Source: Cryptomeria japonica (lineage: Eukaryota; Streptophyta; Pinopsida; Cupressales; Cupressaceae). From it: a stretch of 60,000 nt of DNA. Shown one piece after another: positions 35,640-49,224 of this stretch. Where the stretch lies: positions 117,872,847 through 117,932,846 of the forward strand of contig NC_081406.1 in assembly GCF_030272615.1 (NCBI RefSeq), in the 5' to 3' direction. The stretch's first letter is position 1. Each line of letters opens with the position of its first letter. Both the position numbers and the translations under genes were made by a program. The notes beneath the pieces are model-generated. The model searched no databases. It worked only from the letters and a program-made list of their open reading frames with translations, and was not told where the DNA came from.

Positions 35640-36995
35640 TATAATCACATTTCCATCAAATATTTAACATGCGTGTCAAATATAATGCCAAGAAGAGGAA
35701 TGGAGAGGTATGAGTGTGTACCAATTATATAGATCTAAATAAAGCTTTAATAAAGGATCACTACTCACTTCCTTCAATGGAGAAAATACTACAAACAATG
35801 GTTGGATCATAAAGATAATCTTGGCTAGATGGATTCTTTAGTTATAATAAAGTTTAGGTGACCAATACAAGATATCCTTTTCCACTAAATGGAGGACATT
35901 TTCCTTTGCAAAAAATGCTATTTAGATTGCTAAATATAAGAGCTACTTTCGAATGTGCCATGCATATGGTATTGGAGAGTTGATAAATAAAATAATTTTT
36001 ATTTATCTTCATGATCTTACATCATTCTCCAAATAAAAATAATATTTTTTAAACATTTGGAGGAGATGTTAAAAAGCCAAGAATTTGGGATTTCTTCAAA
36101 TCCCAAGAAATGTGTCTTTAGAGTTTCACAAGTTGAAATCCTTGTACAATTTATCTCTAAATAAGGGATTGCTATTGATCCTATAAGGTTATGATAATTG
36201 TAGAGCTATATCTTCCAATAAATAAGAAAAAATTATAATCTTTCCTCCAAATAATTAATTTTGTGCATAGGGTCATCTCAAACTATGTAAGAATAATGAG
36301 TCCTTTTAAACACTCATCATGCTAAAGAAAGATAAAGTATTCAAATGGACCTTTGAGGGAAGATAATCCTTTGAGAAAATCAAGCAAATAATATGTTCAA
36401 CTTTGACTTTAGAAAATCCTAATTTATTAATTGCATGAAGTTTCTATGGTCCATGATAGCTTGCTTAGATGAATTTCTTGATTTGACTATGTTGAATTTT
36501 TTCTATCAAATTTTACATAATACTTTCTTATGCATAACTATGACAGGGTCTATAGTATGACCACAATTTTGACATATAAAGATAAGGTAGGGAAAATGTT
36601 AACACCCAATTTGTTTTACTTTCTTGACCTTGAAATACTATGAAGTTATATATAATTTTATGGAGAAACAATTCTAGGTTTTAGTCAAAAGGCTAAATAA
36701 TTTTTAGCACTTGATAGCTAGCAACAAGGTGTTAGTCTATGTTACAATCCAGTCATATGTAAGAGAATATTTTATAGAGAGTGAGATAAAACCTTAGAAA
36801 AGAGTAAGATGGATTAAAAAGATATTTGAATATGATATAAATGTTAAACTAAAGAAGTTTGTAAGAGGAAGAAGTTTGTGCCAACATATTGCTCAAGATG
36901 ATAAATTGAATCAAGGAAATGAAAATATTAGCAAACAAATTGTGTGGTCATCGAATGGAGTTCTAAACCCAAAGTATCCTTTATAAGTTTTATTT
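35640..36995 (+). pseudogene. Ty3/gypsy reverse transcriptase and RNase H relic
   Basis: In broken plus-strand frames the order of gypsy reverse transcriptase landmarks can be followed: CTNYIDLNKA and KDHYSLPSMEKIL (35715-35800), a WLDGFFSYNK-like block, YPFPLNGGHFPLQKML, RATFECAMHMV (about 35940-35975), a HDLTSFSK remnant of the active-site region near 36010, ISSNPKKCVFRVSQVEIL (36090-36140), LKKDKVFKWTFE..SFEKIKQ (36320-36390). Further on KKFVRGRSLCQHIAQDDKLN (36853-36912) matches the region after RNase H in gypsy elements. There are many stops and frameshifts, and no LTR is tied to it. Confidence 0.75.
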
Positions 36996-37156
36996 ATACT
37001 CCAACATTAGTAGTAAAAGAGGGATTGCAATTTAATGTACAATGAAAAATTTGACAAAGGTATCAAATAACATAAACAAAATTTAAATAAAACTAAAAGT
37101 ATACCATATACACATAACATATATTATACTTTCATCATCCCATTATACATGCTATT

Positions 37157-38026
37157 TGTTGGGAAAATGGTGTCTCAACCTTGCATTTACATGAGGTTAC
37201 TATTAATAGTAATTTTGCATTTGAGCACAAAATGGTGCGAAATTCTCCTTGAAGCTTTTGGTTGGCTAGATAAGCATTCCGGTAAAGTTACGTCACAAGA
37301 TCACAACTAGTTTTGAAGATATTAGATTTTCCATTTTGGAGGAGTCCAATGAAAGGTTTAAATTTGATTTTGAGTACTTTAGAGGCCACAAAATGACCTA
37401 AAAAGTGGGCATAAATGGAGTATCATTTATGAGGCAATACAGCACTTCGCAAGATTTTCAGTGCTTTAAATGGTTCGTTAATCGGACACATGGCTCTTAC
37501 GTTATGGCCTCCAGAAGTTTTTAATCCTTAAATAGGAAATATTAAATACATCGGACACATAAATGAGCTATAAAAAGGGAGGGACACGTTATTGGGCATC
37601 TAGAAGGGAGATAAGGTTGGCTACACCTTATTGGGTGGTTTTAACCCATGGTTTTGTAATACCATTTGATGGTTTCTTATATTTTATCTCCTATATATGA
37701 GGTGTGTGAGATAGAGGTTATGTGTAAGAGTCTTGAAGCTATTGAGTTACCTCTGAGTCTTTGATTAGTGGTACTCCTGCGAAGAGATTTCTCTGTAATC
37801 ATATTGTAATATATTTTGATTGCGGAATAATATATTGGGATTCTTTTGGAGTGTGGGGTTTTTCTCCCGAAAGGGTTTTCCCCACGTAAATAATTGTGTT
37901 ATGGTTTGAATGTTATTATATCTATATCTATTTTCTGTAGCTATTGTGATGATCAATAAAAGTTTTTGCATTACCCTCCTCTCAAGGTTAGTGTAGGAAG
38001 TTGTTCCGCTACTTAACTTCCTTACA
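37157..38026 (+). mobile_element. Solo LTR, 870 bp
   Basis: Starts TGTTGGGAAAATGG, ends CTTCCTTACA, and is flanked by CTATT (37152-37156) and CTATC (38027-38031). It has typical copia LTR features: a GTGGGGTTTTTCTCCCGAAA block with CCCCACGTAAAT, an ATCAATAAAAG polyadenylation-like signal, and a C/T-rich run CCCTCCTCTC near the end followed by an inverted repeat, TGTAGGAAG with CTTCCTTACA. No coding region or partner LTR is nearby. Confidence 0.7.
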
Positions 38027-38140
38027 CTATCTTTATACATATCCCTTTATACTCTTCTTGTCCTTTTTCTTATACTTAATCTATAATACTATTCCTAATT
38101 CTATCACATTGTATTTTATCTTATATATAGAAGTTACGCA

Positions 38141-38670
38141 TGTTGAAATCAAGGATCACTGAGAGGGGGGGTGAATCAGTGATCTACCGGTTAGTATATG
38201 TTCAAACAAAACTTAAAACCACCAGAAGAAAACAAATAAAAAAGAAATGCAGAAACATAGAACAACCAAACACAAGAGCATAACATTGGATTTTTTACGT
38301 GGAAATCCAAATGGGAAAAACCACAGTGAGATTTTAACCCACAATATTATTCCACTATGGCCAGTAGCAAACCAATATTACGATATGGGAATGCATAAGA
38401 ATTCAAGCACACTTCCTAGATCTCACTGCTCAATTACAATAACTAGGAAGGCTACAACCATCAAGGAAGGCTCACTACCTTACAAATTAGTTACAGTGAT
38501 GAATTATAGTGAATGAACTCTGAAGTAGCATCTACAATGCTTGGATGAGTTCTGGTTGAGTGCTAAATATATTGTCTGGATCACCTTCTCTATTCTACTC
38601 TATTTCACCCTGTTCTCCATCTCAATCCTACCTATTAGTCCCTCTAGTGAATGAGATTCACCATTATTAG
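38141..38670 (-). mobile_element. Copia-type LTR fragment, reverse orientation
   Basis: Starts TGTTGAAATCAAGGATCACT (the end of an LTR when read on the minus strand), with the G-rich tract GAGAGGGGGGGTGAA flanked by GATCACTGA (38154-38162) and TCAGTGATC (38176-38184). Further in it has ACGTGGAAATCCAAATGGG and AAAACCACAGTGAG, the same blocks as in the Copia-1 LTR (CATGGAAACCCAAATAGGG). It fades at about 38670 where the gag of the next element begins; the other end of the LTR is not seen. Confidence 0.65.
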
Positions 38671-40484
38671 TCTTACCTATACTAACCCCGTTAGACAAAG
38701 CATTAGAATTAAGGCCTCCCAAGGTCTAATTACTGAGGAGATGGAGCCTAATTTGGGTGACTTCTTCAATGAAGATGATTCTAATTCTTCCCATCCTAAT
38801 CATGTGCCTATTCACCCAATTGATGAATCCCATGATGAAGAAGAAGCTTTAACTAGGGTCCCTATAGATCAACTTTCCACATTGGACAATCAATTTGATA
38901 ATTTTCAACAACGGATGTCCCAAGAATACCCTAATAGTGAAGCTCTTCCATTAATTGAAGGTCTTAAACATATGATTCAAAGTGATAAGAATGGAATTGA
39001 TATATTGTGTGGAATTGTATATATTGTTGATTCTAATGTCATTCCTATCAAGAGTTGTGCCGAAACCCTAGGTTATTCACAACCTTCAACACAAGTCAAT
39101 CCTTCAATTCCTTTGACTACTCTTATGACTAGTATTCCTACTTTTATCTCCAACATCATGGCTACATCAACTCAAAAATGTCATTCCTACAACCATTGGT
39201 CATGGGGAAATCCCTCTTCTTCATTTAATCCTCCATCTTTACCTATGTCTTCCATAAGTATTCCTATTATTCCTCAACCAATCAATGTGACACAATAGAG
39301 AAATTCCTTCAACAACTTTGTTCCTCCTTTAAGTGTCCCTTTTCCTACCCAATCATCACCTATGCCTACTTATCATAATATCCCACCACCTTATTCTTAA
39401 TCCATGCCTTCCTTCAATAACATCACACCATCTTTTCAATTGACTATGTCTAACATCAATTCTTCTACCAAAGTGACAATTAATAATCTTACTCAAACTG
39501 TGTCTTCCTTACAACAAAAAATTGCTTCTATGAGTCAATCCAAGTTTAGTGTGCCCACCTTTGATGTTGCGAGCCCACTTTCTCTTGATATCGTTAAAGT
39601 CGTGCCACCTAAACATGTTGAGATCCCTTAATTAAAACTCTATAATGGAAAAGGTGATCCTCTTATGCATGTCAAAACATTTAAAACCTTGTGTACTGAT
39701 TTTGCTTATAATCAAAGATTGCTTGCAAAATTGTTTACAAGAACACTAAGAGATAAGAATTTACAATGGTATTTCTCTTTGCCTTCTTATTCTGTCACTT
39801 CCTTTCAACAACTAGAAAATGCTTTCATCCAACAATTTCAAAACAACATTGGTCCTAAAATCACTTTGACATATTTAATGCATTGTAAACAAGGTGCTAA
39901 AGAAAAAGTGACTGATTTCATTGGTAGATATAAGAATTTGTGTTCTCAATTTTTTTTTCATGTACCTAATAATGATATTCAAAGAATTTTCATTTGTAAG
40001 TTACAAAAAGATATCAAGGAAAAGCTTCTTTTGTCTGAGTTTACTTCCTTTTTGTAGTTGTGCACAACACTCCACAATTATCAACTGGCTGTGAGTAAAA
40101 TGGAGAAATCCACTCCTATGGCTCTGGGTGATAAGGGGGAGAGTGTTCAACAACCGTTTGCAAAGTTCAAACCAACAAAAAGCTTCATCAAGCTCAATGA
40201 TACAATCAACAACAATAATGTGAATGCTACAACAGGTGTGCCTTCCATTTCTAAATTTTTCCAAAGAGAAAGACAATTTACTTTTTTGAATGAATATTTA
40301 CATAGTATTATGTCTCAATTGTTGCAAAGAAATGTTACCAAACTTCCTCCTATAAAAATAGTTGATCCTTCTAAACTTGCATCCCCTTATTTTGATAACA
40401 ATTTATTTTGTCAATTTCATCGTCAATCTAGTCATGACACTTAGAAATGCTTCGCATTGAAAAATAAGATTCAAGATTCAAGAT
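38651..40484 (+). pseudogene. Gypsy-type gag
   Basis: From about 38680 (TNPVRQSIRIKASQG, MEPNLGDFF) this follows the gypsy gag layout: an acidic N-terminal part, a Pro/Ser/Thr-rich middle, a helix (NLTQTVSSLQQKIASM), then the capsid-like core MHVKTFKTLCTDFAYNQ, LQWYFSLPSYSVTSF, FIQQFQNNIG (39665-40057), and a zinc-binding-like end CQFHRQSSHDT-stop-KC with C-x2-H-x5-H spacing (40408-40449). Stops at 39296, 39398, 39629, 40055 and 40442 break it into pieces that stay mostly in plausible order. The N-terminus is cut. Confidence 0.8.
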
Positions 40485-41579
40485 TTGATTGATAATAATA
40501 CTATATCTATGGCAGGTGTGAATGATAAAGGGAATAAATCAGTATCTCCTCCTAATCAAAATCTTAAGATTTTCACTGATCCATTGTCTTCTCATACCTC
40601 TAACATTATTGAGATCATGCCAAATTCTTTCTCTTTTGATGAATTCACGTCTATGGCTCTGAACTGGGTAAATATGGTAGAAAAACAAGATACGCTGAAG
40701 GATCCTTGTATTACATTTGACCCTAGTGAGACCATTAGAGCACCCGATGGCCCTTTATACATAGTTGCAAAGGTTAAGGATATACCTTGCCATGGTGCCC
40801 TTATTGATCCCTCTTGCATGGTTAATGTCATCATTGAGGAGTATCTTTTCACTTTACGATTGCATAAACCAATATATGATGCCTCTAATGTGGTTGTGAA
40901 GTTATTTGATGGCTTCTCTTGTCCTACCATTGGCTCTATCACCATTCCTATTGAAGTTCATACTAAATCCATGGATTTTGACTTTGTTATCATACCCTCC
41001 TCTGAGAAATTCCATATGAAGTTGGGCTATGCTTGGCTATCTTCCATGAAGACTATTGCTTCTCCAATCCACAAGTGTCTAAAATTTCCTCACAATAGAG
41101 AAATTATAACCATGAACCATAACTTATTTCGTCCATCCGAAACAAGCCCTAGTGTTCCTATTGATTTCTTTTGGCCTAAACAATTTAAATCTCCTCCATC
41201 AAGGGGCGATGCTCTTTTTCAATCTTATCAAAAATGGAAGAAAGATATGATCTTCTCCTTGAGTCAACCTAGATCTCCAACACTTGGCATTCCTATTATC
41301 CTTCAAGATGAGGTTCTTCCCCTCACAGATAGAACCAATCTCCCTCCTAGGGAAGATCGTCAACCAATTCCTATGGATGTGACTATACCTTCTCCTAAGA
41401 ATAAGAACAATATTCCTCCTAAGGTTAGACTTGAACCTCCTCCTCATGATGAACCCGGTCTCCTTCCTACACCTAATATTCCTCCTTTGTATAGCGCAGT
41501 TCCACCTCCTTCCTCTTATCAAGAGAAGAGGCCTTCTTATTCTCTTGTTCAACCTAAAAGACCTCAACCTAAACCTTAA
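40485..41579 (+). pseudogene. Gypsy-type element, first protease-like module
   Basis: An open frame of 364 residues. Residues about 90-205 resemble a retroviral-type aspartic protease: PLYIVAKVKD, then CHGALIDPSCMVNVI where active enzymes have D-[ST]-G-[SA], and KLGYAWLSSMKTIASPIHKC, the counterpart of the LGRPWI block. The Asp is kept but Gly is absent (D-P-S), so this module looks inactive. The C-terminal third is proline-rich (IPPKVRLEPPPHDEPG, PPLYSAVPPPSSYQ). It lies between the zinc-binding end of gag and the second module, with which it shares the same order of blocks. Confidence 0.7.
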
Positions 41580-42576
<997 letters not shown>

Positions 42577-44008
42577 ATTCACACAAGATGAGTTACCTTC
42601 TCCTGAAATCCAAAATCAATATGATCCTCTTATGATTGTGGTTATTATCCATGCCAGTTCTATAAGATGAACCCTTGTGGACAATGGATTTTACCTTAAT
42701 GTTTGTGGTGTGGACTTATTGGATAATATTAAAGTGGATCGTTCTCTCATCAAACCTTCTTCTCTATCTATTCGAGGCTTTGATAATGTTGCTAAAAAAT
42801 GTCTAGGTGTCATAACCTTGCCTGTTAGGGTAGGTCCTGTTGTGTTACCTACACCTATTCATGTTATTCCTAGTAATTTGACATATAACCTTCTATTAGG
42901 GAGACCTTGGATTCATAGCATGCAAGTTGTCCCCTCAACTTTTCATACAAAAGTCAAATTCATTTATAACAATACGACATATACCTTGTTAGCTGCCAAA
43001 CCTCAAGAACCATTAAAATCTGGATCTTCTTGTTCAAATACTTACCATTCTTCTTCCAATCCTTATACTTATTCAAATACATCTATTTCCTTTAATGATG
43101 TTGTTCCTTCTAGTATTCCTAATTCTTCTACTCAATCAAAATCTCCTCCCAAAGATATCTTTTCTCCCAAAGAAGTGCTCACAAATGATGATTGGGGATC
43201 TCTAGACTTTACCCCTACTTTTATAGGAGAATATAGGGTACCTTGGAAAGGATTTAAGATTGAGAAGGATAAATCTAAGGAGGAACCCAAAGAGCAACCC
43301 ACCTTGTCTAAACAACTAAGTAACAACTTTGTGGCTGCTTCTAATTCAAATAATTCTTCAAATCCTTCCTCTAATTCATATAGCATTGAGACCTATGAGG
43401 CATCACCATCTCTTTTTGATTTGGCATCCCTTTATGGTCCCAGTTTACACATTTTAGCTAAGAATGGCTATGATGGTAATGGTTGTGGCACAAATGAACA
43501 AGGAATTAAAGTTCCTTTAGAACATAATACACATGAAGCTTCATTTGGACTTGGATATAATCCTTCTAAGAACACCAAAGCATCTAAAAGACCATCTCTC
43601 AATGTGAATGCTATATTTGGTAGTGATGATGACCTCACCTCAACTAAATCATCTTCTACTTCTTTCAACACTCATCTACCTCATAAGCAAATCTTGGTGA
43701 TGAGCAAATCTCTTTGTGAATCTCCTCAAGAGATTTCTCATCCCACTTATGAGGCTTTATTTTATACTCATTCTAAAATCCCTTATTATATGAATAAGGC
43801 TTTGATGAGTTACACTTATCCCTTTCCCAAGATTTCTCATGTGCAAGAAAAGTATGACTTAGTGGCCTATTCTTCTCCTATTAACTTCTCTCTTTATAAA
43901 GACCCTTTAAGATTTATCATATTATACATGTTTTTAATCTCACTTATAGTAGAGCATTTAACATGTCAAATTCAAATTCCTCGTTCAATCTATGATGTCT
44001 TTAAATAA
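42577..44008 (+). pseudogene. Gypsy-type element, second protease-like module and G-patch
   Basis: Open from ATG 42677 for 443 residues; the same frame extends upstream to at least 42577 (QDELPSPEIQNQYDPLMIVV) across one TGA at 42668-42670. The protease-like part reads TLVDNGFYLNVCGVDLLDNI and, about 70 residues later, LTYNLLLGRPWIHSMQVVPS, a strong gypsy protease signature; the active site is D-N-G instead of D-[ST]-G. Residues about 260-300 read NGYDGNGCGTNEQG and ASFGLGYNP, which fits a G-patch (glycine-rich RNA-binding segment), as known next to proteases of some retroelements. No reverse transcriptase follows; the frame ends TAA at 44006-44008. Confidence 0.75.
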
Positions 44009-45470
44009 CATTAATGTCTATTATGTTGCTCATCATTATGTGACATTGATAGCTCACTTACTGGGGGCTCATTGTCATTCATGATGGTACAATTTCACTG
44101 ACAATCATACTTTTGGAAGCAACATAATAGCCTATTTATATCTCATCTCTTCTCCCTATATATATAGGGGGCAAGAGTGATTTCAGAAATCTCTCCCTCT
44201 TAATATTAAAAATTTCCCCTTTGTGAAGTAGTGTCTTCTATAAGGATTTCTTATTGATTGTAGAGGTGTATTCATATTTGAATTATTTCTCTCATATTGG
44301 AACAAGCATCCCTAATGGGTATCTTAAGTACATATCCTTAATTGAGACCTCCTCCTTGGTGTTGGAAGTATTTGATCATTCATCAATTTATTTTCTTCAT
44401 CGAGTAGTATCTTTTATAATAAACCCTTCTATTTTGTGAACGTGCATATCCCTGATGAGGATCTCTTGCCTTCTTTTAGAAGAGTGTTGTTATAAATAAA
44501 CTCTCTTTGATGTCATCTCAATCCTCTACTCTTTTCAAATCCCTTGCATTAATTCATTATAGAAGATGTTATCTTTGTCTAAGACAACTCCTCTTGAAGA
44601 TAGATGTCTTTTTGAACAAAGATCTCTTCTCCTCCAAGGATCTCCTTTCACACTTATATAGCAAGATATCTATTTTCAACTATCTTATCCTTGCTTGAAG
44701 AGTATTCCTCTCTTGCTTGGATTTATGAGATTGTTGCACGATGGATATCTTCTTGGTGTCGAAGATAGGTATCCTTGTTCTACTTGCACACACATGCACG
44801 AGGTTGAGTGGAACGGATGGTATTCTCACTCTCCTCCCTTACATGGATCACCCAGACAGACTCTGGGAGCTAGTTTTCCATGTCCTTCTCTCCATGGATC
44901 ACCTAGTTCTAGGGGCAAGATGTCCATGGTTCCTTTTCTCTTCTCATGGATCACCAAAGTGTGTATTCATACTTTCTATCTCTTCTTCCTCCTCTTTGCA
45001 TTTGTTTTTATTTAAATCTTTCATCTTGTGTTAGAGAGCTCTCAAATCCTCACACTCTTTGTTGTGTTAGAATTGAGGCTTAGTTCTCTTTCTTACCAAA
45101 TGATTCTCCATTCATTTTTTATCTTGTTTCAAATCTTCTTGTGAGCATTTCTCATCAATCTTCTTTCACAATTCGATGTGGTAAACATGATACCCTATTT
45201 CAACTCACTAAAATTAGCAAGCCAAAATGGGGGGGGGGCATATAGCTACCCTCAAATTTTCATCGCCTTCCTTAGTAAGCATTTAGGTGTTTTTGTGATT
45301 TTATCTAACATGTGTTTTTGTAAGGTGCAGATCCTAATTGTGTACTGCAAATACCACCAGGGGCTTCATCTAGCAACTTGTGGATATATCCTTTTTCATG
45401 ATGTTTACTTTTCTATACTTTAGCTTGCATATGCATGTAGTGTCATATGACCACTAAAGTGGGGGCTGAA
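44009..45470 (+). other. 3' internal region of the gypsy-type element
   Basis: Non-coding. Two PPT-like GGGGGCTCAT/GGGGGCTGAA blocks occur, at about 44063 and at the LTR edge. A CATGGATCACC motif recurs at about 44841, 44893 and 44945. A G-run lies at 45230-45238. Short overlapping frames at 44695-45034 have no domain. Confidence 0.5.
45456..45470 (+). promoter_or_regulatory. Polypurine tract of the gypsy-type element
   Basis: AAAGTGGGGGCTGAA directly before the TGTAGTGTTG start of the LTR. Confidence 0.7.
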
Positions 45471-47163
45471 TGTAGTGTTGTAAATTGTACACCCTTGCTA
45501 CGGTAGTACAATTTCACACTTAGGTTAGCACTCGCCTTAGTGTGTCTTGCATATTGCATTTCTAATTTCCCTTTAAGCATTTAATTAATTAATTTAATTA
45601 AATCTAAAGTCATATTTCACCTCTTCACACATTATAAAATTGGGCCCTTTACCCTAAGTGTGCTCTTTTTTAATTTATTCCTCCAATAAATCATTTAATC
45701 ATAAACCCTAATTATGTCCTATTTCAACCTTTAAGGCCCGATTTCACATATCAAAACACCTCAAAATTAACTTTAACTTTGGGATTTGCTCTAATATCAT
45801 CATATCTAATGGCCCTAAAAATTTGGTGAAAAGTTGGTCGGACCATGGTAGGAGTGCACATGGTCCTCAACTTTTTTCTAGAAATTTCGGGAGCACAATT
45901 CTATGATATTATAATTCTTAACCCCAAAATATTGGCAGGAAATTCAATTCCTAGGTCAGCCTAAAGGTGGAATTAAGTTGAAATTAAGATCTATAGTTCA
46001 TACATAAGAGATCTCTTTCTTCATTTGAAGGGAACTAAGAACTATCTATCGATCTTTCTAAGAATCTAAGAGCAGGTTTTTGGAGCATAAGGAGCCTTCT
46101 ATGTAGTGAAAGAGAAGCCTATGTAGAGTCTTCAACAACATTCAACAACATTCAACAACATTTCATCAAACATTCATCATCAATTAGGAGCCTTGAATAC
46201 ATTGAAGAATAATAGGAGATCTAGTTGCAATATCTCTCCCTTGGGGATTGGTATGATTTCATGTTATTTTCATGTCTTTGTATGAGCTTCTTTACATCAA
46301 TTTATATATTTACATTCATGCTTTAGATTATCCAGCATATTTGGTTTGAATCATTGTTATTTACATTCATATTTACATTTAGGGTTTACTCTCATGCATA
46401 GGGTAGCTCTAGTTTCTTTCATTTTAGGTTCTTGCATATACACAAGGTTCTAGCACACACATTTTCAATATATTATCAGCTATTTGCAGAGGTGGAAATC
46501 ACCAACACAGGGGTTTGGATAAGGCAAAACCCTATATAGCCATCCCAACTTTCCCTTTTCAGTTGCAGGTTTAGAAATAAGCATCTGTAGGCAGTTTCAG
46601 ATCTGGAAAAGGCATCAGAACCACTCAGAAGTCTCAGAAGTGCAGAAATTTGTTAAGGACAGGGGTGTGGCACCCTGGTCCTACCCAGGATAGGGGTGTG
46701 GCACCCTGGTCCCTCCATTTTGCAATCAAATTTGACAGGTTGTAGACCCAAGACCTCCAGTTTGCAGTGTCTCAGTTGCAACCTCCTGTCTACAGAAATG
46801 AGACATTGGCGTGGCACGCTGGTCCAGGTCAATTTTGTTCAATTTGCAGCATCAATTACACATCTAGAATCCTTTCCCTTTCATATTTTCAGTATCTCAA
46901 TTTCAGATCTGCAAGTTTGTGTAATTTTGAGTTTATTTGTACTTCATTCTGTATCTCATAGTCTAGTTGATCATTCAAACCCTAGTTTTTCTCATCATTT
47001 ACAACAAGAGGAATAGAAACCCTAAGAGATAATCCTTGGCTCTCTCTTTCTCACAAGAAGTAGCGAAAGTGAGATATCTCCCTAGGCTTTTTCGTATTCC
47101 CAATGTGTTGGCAAAAGTGGGATTAGGTCCTAGTCACTCGGTCTCGCTTTTCCCGCCACCACA
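45471..47163 (+). repeat. 3' LTR of the gypsy-type element
   Basis: Starts TGTAGTGTTGTAAATTG after a purine tract and ends CCGCCACCACA, followed by ATAGCCATGTCAAGACATGCC, which is unit C sequence (unit A counterpart TCTATGTCGAGACATGCC at 13118). Inside are a 31-bp direct repeat (GGGGTGTGGCACCCTGGTCC at 46662 and 46693, with a looser third copy near 46808) and a triple ACATTCAACA at 46138-46160. The partner 5' LTR is not found in the window. Confidence 0.7.
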
Positions 47164-49224
47164 ATAGCCATGTCAAGACATGCCCAAAGTCCTATTTTAT
47201 TGATGTCTCACAAGTTCAAACATCAAGCAAGAACCACATGATACATGGTTTTGTGATAGTTTTTCTATAGCATAGACTTGTTATAATTTATAACTAACTT
47301 AGTTTTCTTTTATCTATTTGTTATGTGTATCCCATTGGGATGATGTCAATAAATATGATAAATATGGTTTAAAATAATTCCCACATATACACACAATGGC
47401 AAAAAAAATATAGAAAGATGGAAAAACACCAAAGCCTAAATAACACAAAAGGTGAAGAACAACATAGTTGATAAGTTTATCATTAATCACTTTAAGAGAA
47501 ACACAAATATTGAAAAAAGACATTTGCAAGACTTTCAAACCAGATAAAAAATAACATATTAAGGAAAGAGGCCATGTTCCAATAGTCGTCCCCTCATTGC
47601 TCACCCAACCCTCCAATTACTAATATTAAAGAAACCACAAAAATGATTATTAAAGGTTGATTAAGATATTTCACGTATACCAATAGTTGCCCACTTGTAG
47701 ACCCAGTAGTTAAAATTTGTGCATAAGTATTGGTACCCAAAGTGCAAGATTATTGGGACATTTGTACATAAGTACTAGAAAAAACAATTATTAGAAGAAA
47801 TTGTATTGGTTTTTAGTAGAATATGTATTGGATTAGTTGTGAATTTTTTTGAGGTGGGTGTAGTACATGGTTATTAGGGCATCTTTAAGTAGGTATCAAA
47901 CGACGCCTTTAAATGACCACTTTTTGACCTTTGTGTAAATAAGAAATCATCCAACATTCTTTGTAACAACCTCAAAGTTAGAGCAATAGTTATAAGTAGT
48001 TAAGTCACATATGAAGACAACCAGAAAAAAATTGTTGAAATCCTAGTGTACCATTTAAAATATGTGGGTGTGTGAAGTTAGGTATAACTACTGATACCCT
48101 TCCCCTAAGTACCTCTTAACCAAAAGAAGTTTCCAAAGCTACAAAATGTTTGCCCCGAAGGAACGATATATTACTTAGGGGAAGAGCACCAATTACCATC
48201 CATGTTCCAATAATCATTCACTCATTTCATACCCAACCCCCCCAATTACTAACTTTAAAGAAACAAAAAAAAAGAAGCTAAAAGCCCATTAATAAATTTC
48301 ACATGTATTGATAGCTGCCCATTTTTTAGCATTTTTGGACCATAATTAACCCATTTATGCACCTTTATTGGTACCCATACCGCACGACTACTTGGGCATT
48401 TGTGCATAAGCATTGGCAATTTTAAGTGCATAATTATTGGGGCATCTTTAAAATGTGTACTTTTTGACCATTTCATGCATAACAGATACCACAACATACA
48501 TCGTTACTACCTAAAAGCCAAAACAATAGCTATAGGCAGTTAAGTCATATATGATGACAAAAAAAAATCATCAAAATCCAATGTACCATTTAGAATTTGT
48601 GAGTGTGTCAAATTAACTAGAACAGCTATTGATACTCTTCCCAACAAACATGGTAAATAAAACAAATGCCAATAAAGATAACTGAAGCATGATTTCAAAT
48701 TATGGTTCAACGACCATAACTTTAACACAGTATTTATGTATAATTTGAACGGCGATTAAGGACGGTGACCGGGAAAGTATTGATGCAAAATCTTGTAAGA
48801 GGACAAAACATAGTGCATCCAAATTCCGAGTGCTGGAGTGCATTTATATTGAATCCGAGTCTAATCAAAACATAAATGAAGGTAATATCTAATTTTTTTT
48901 AGCGATATCACCCATAAAAATCAATATACAAGGCAAGTGATATTAAACGTGAGATCACTTTCAACATGCAAAGCAATCAAGGACATTTTTCTGACGGAGA
49001 TTAGACGCGAGACAACTTTCCGGTGACTTCAATATGATTGTCTGACGGACTAAAATTGTTTTTATATGTGAGACAAGTTTGATGGTGCATTGTGGACTGA
49101 CAAGTCTACTTAAAAGAAAGCCTAAGCTAATTATACGCTGTGAGATAATTTTGAATGCAATACTTGAACAGCAATTAGCTATCAAATCATTTGAACATTG
49201 ACTGTAAATCAAGTCACGTAGTAT
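47164..49224. other. Unit C: 3' flank of the intact receptor kinase
   Basis: Non-coding DNA related to 13118-14994 (unit A) and in part to 57560-58568 (unit B), but more diverged from both than they are from each other. It contains internally related stretches, for example two versions of a CCAATTACTAA...AAGAAAC segment near 47613 and 48240. No gene. Confidence 0.6.

Noticed and set aside
35640-38026. Gypsy RT relic, solo LTR and the RT-less element as one single element
   Set aside because: The order is wrong (reverse transcriptase upstream of gag on the same strand), and the solo LTR has its own ends and flanking duplication, so they are separate.
44695-45034. Two overlapping plus-strand frames of about 100 residues
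   Set aside because: They lie in the 3' untranslated part of the gypsy-type element, overlap each other and follow the CATGGATCACC repeats; no domain.
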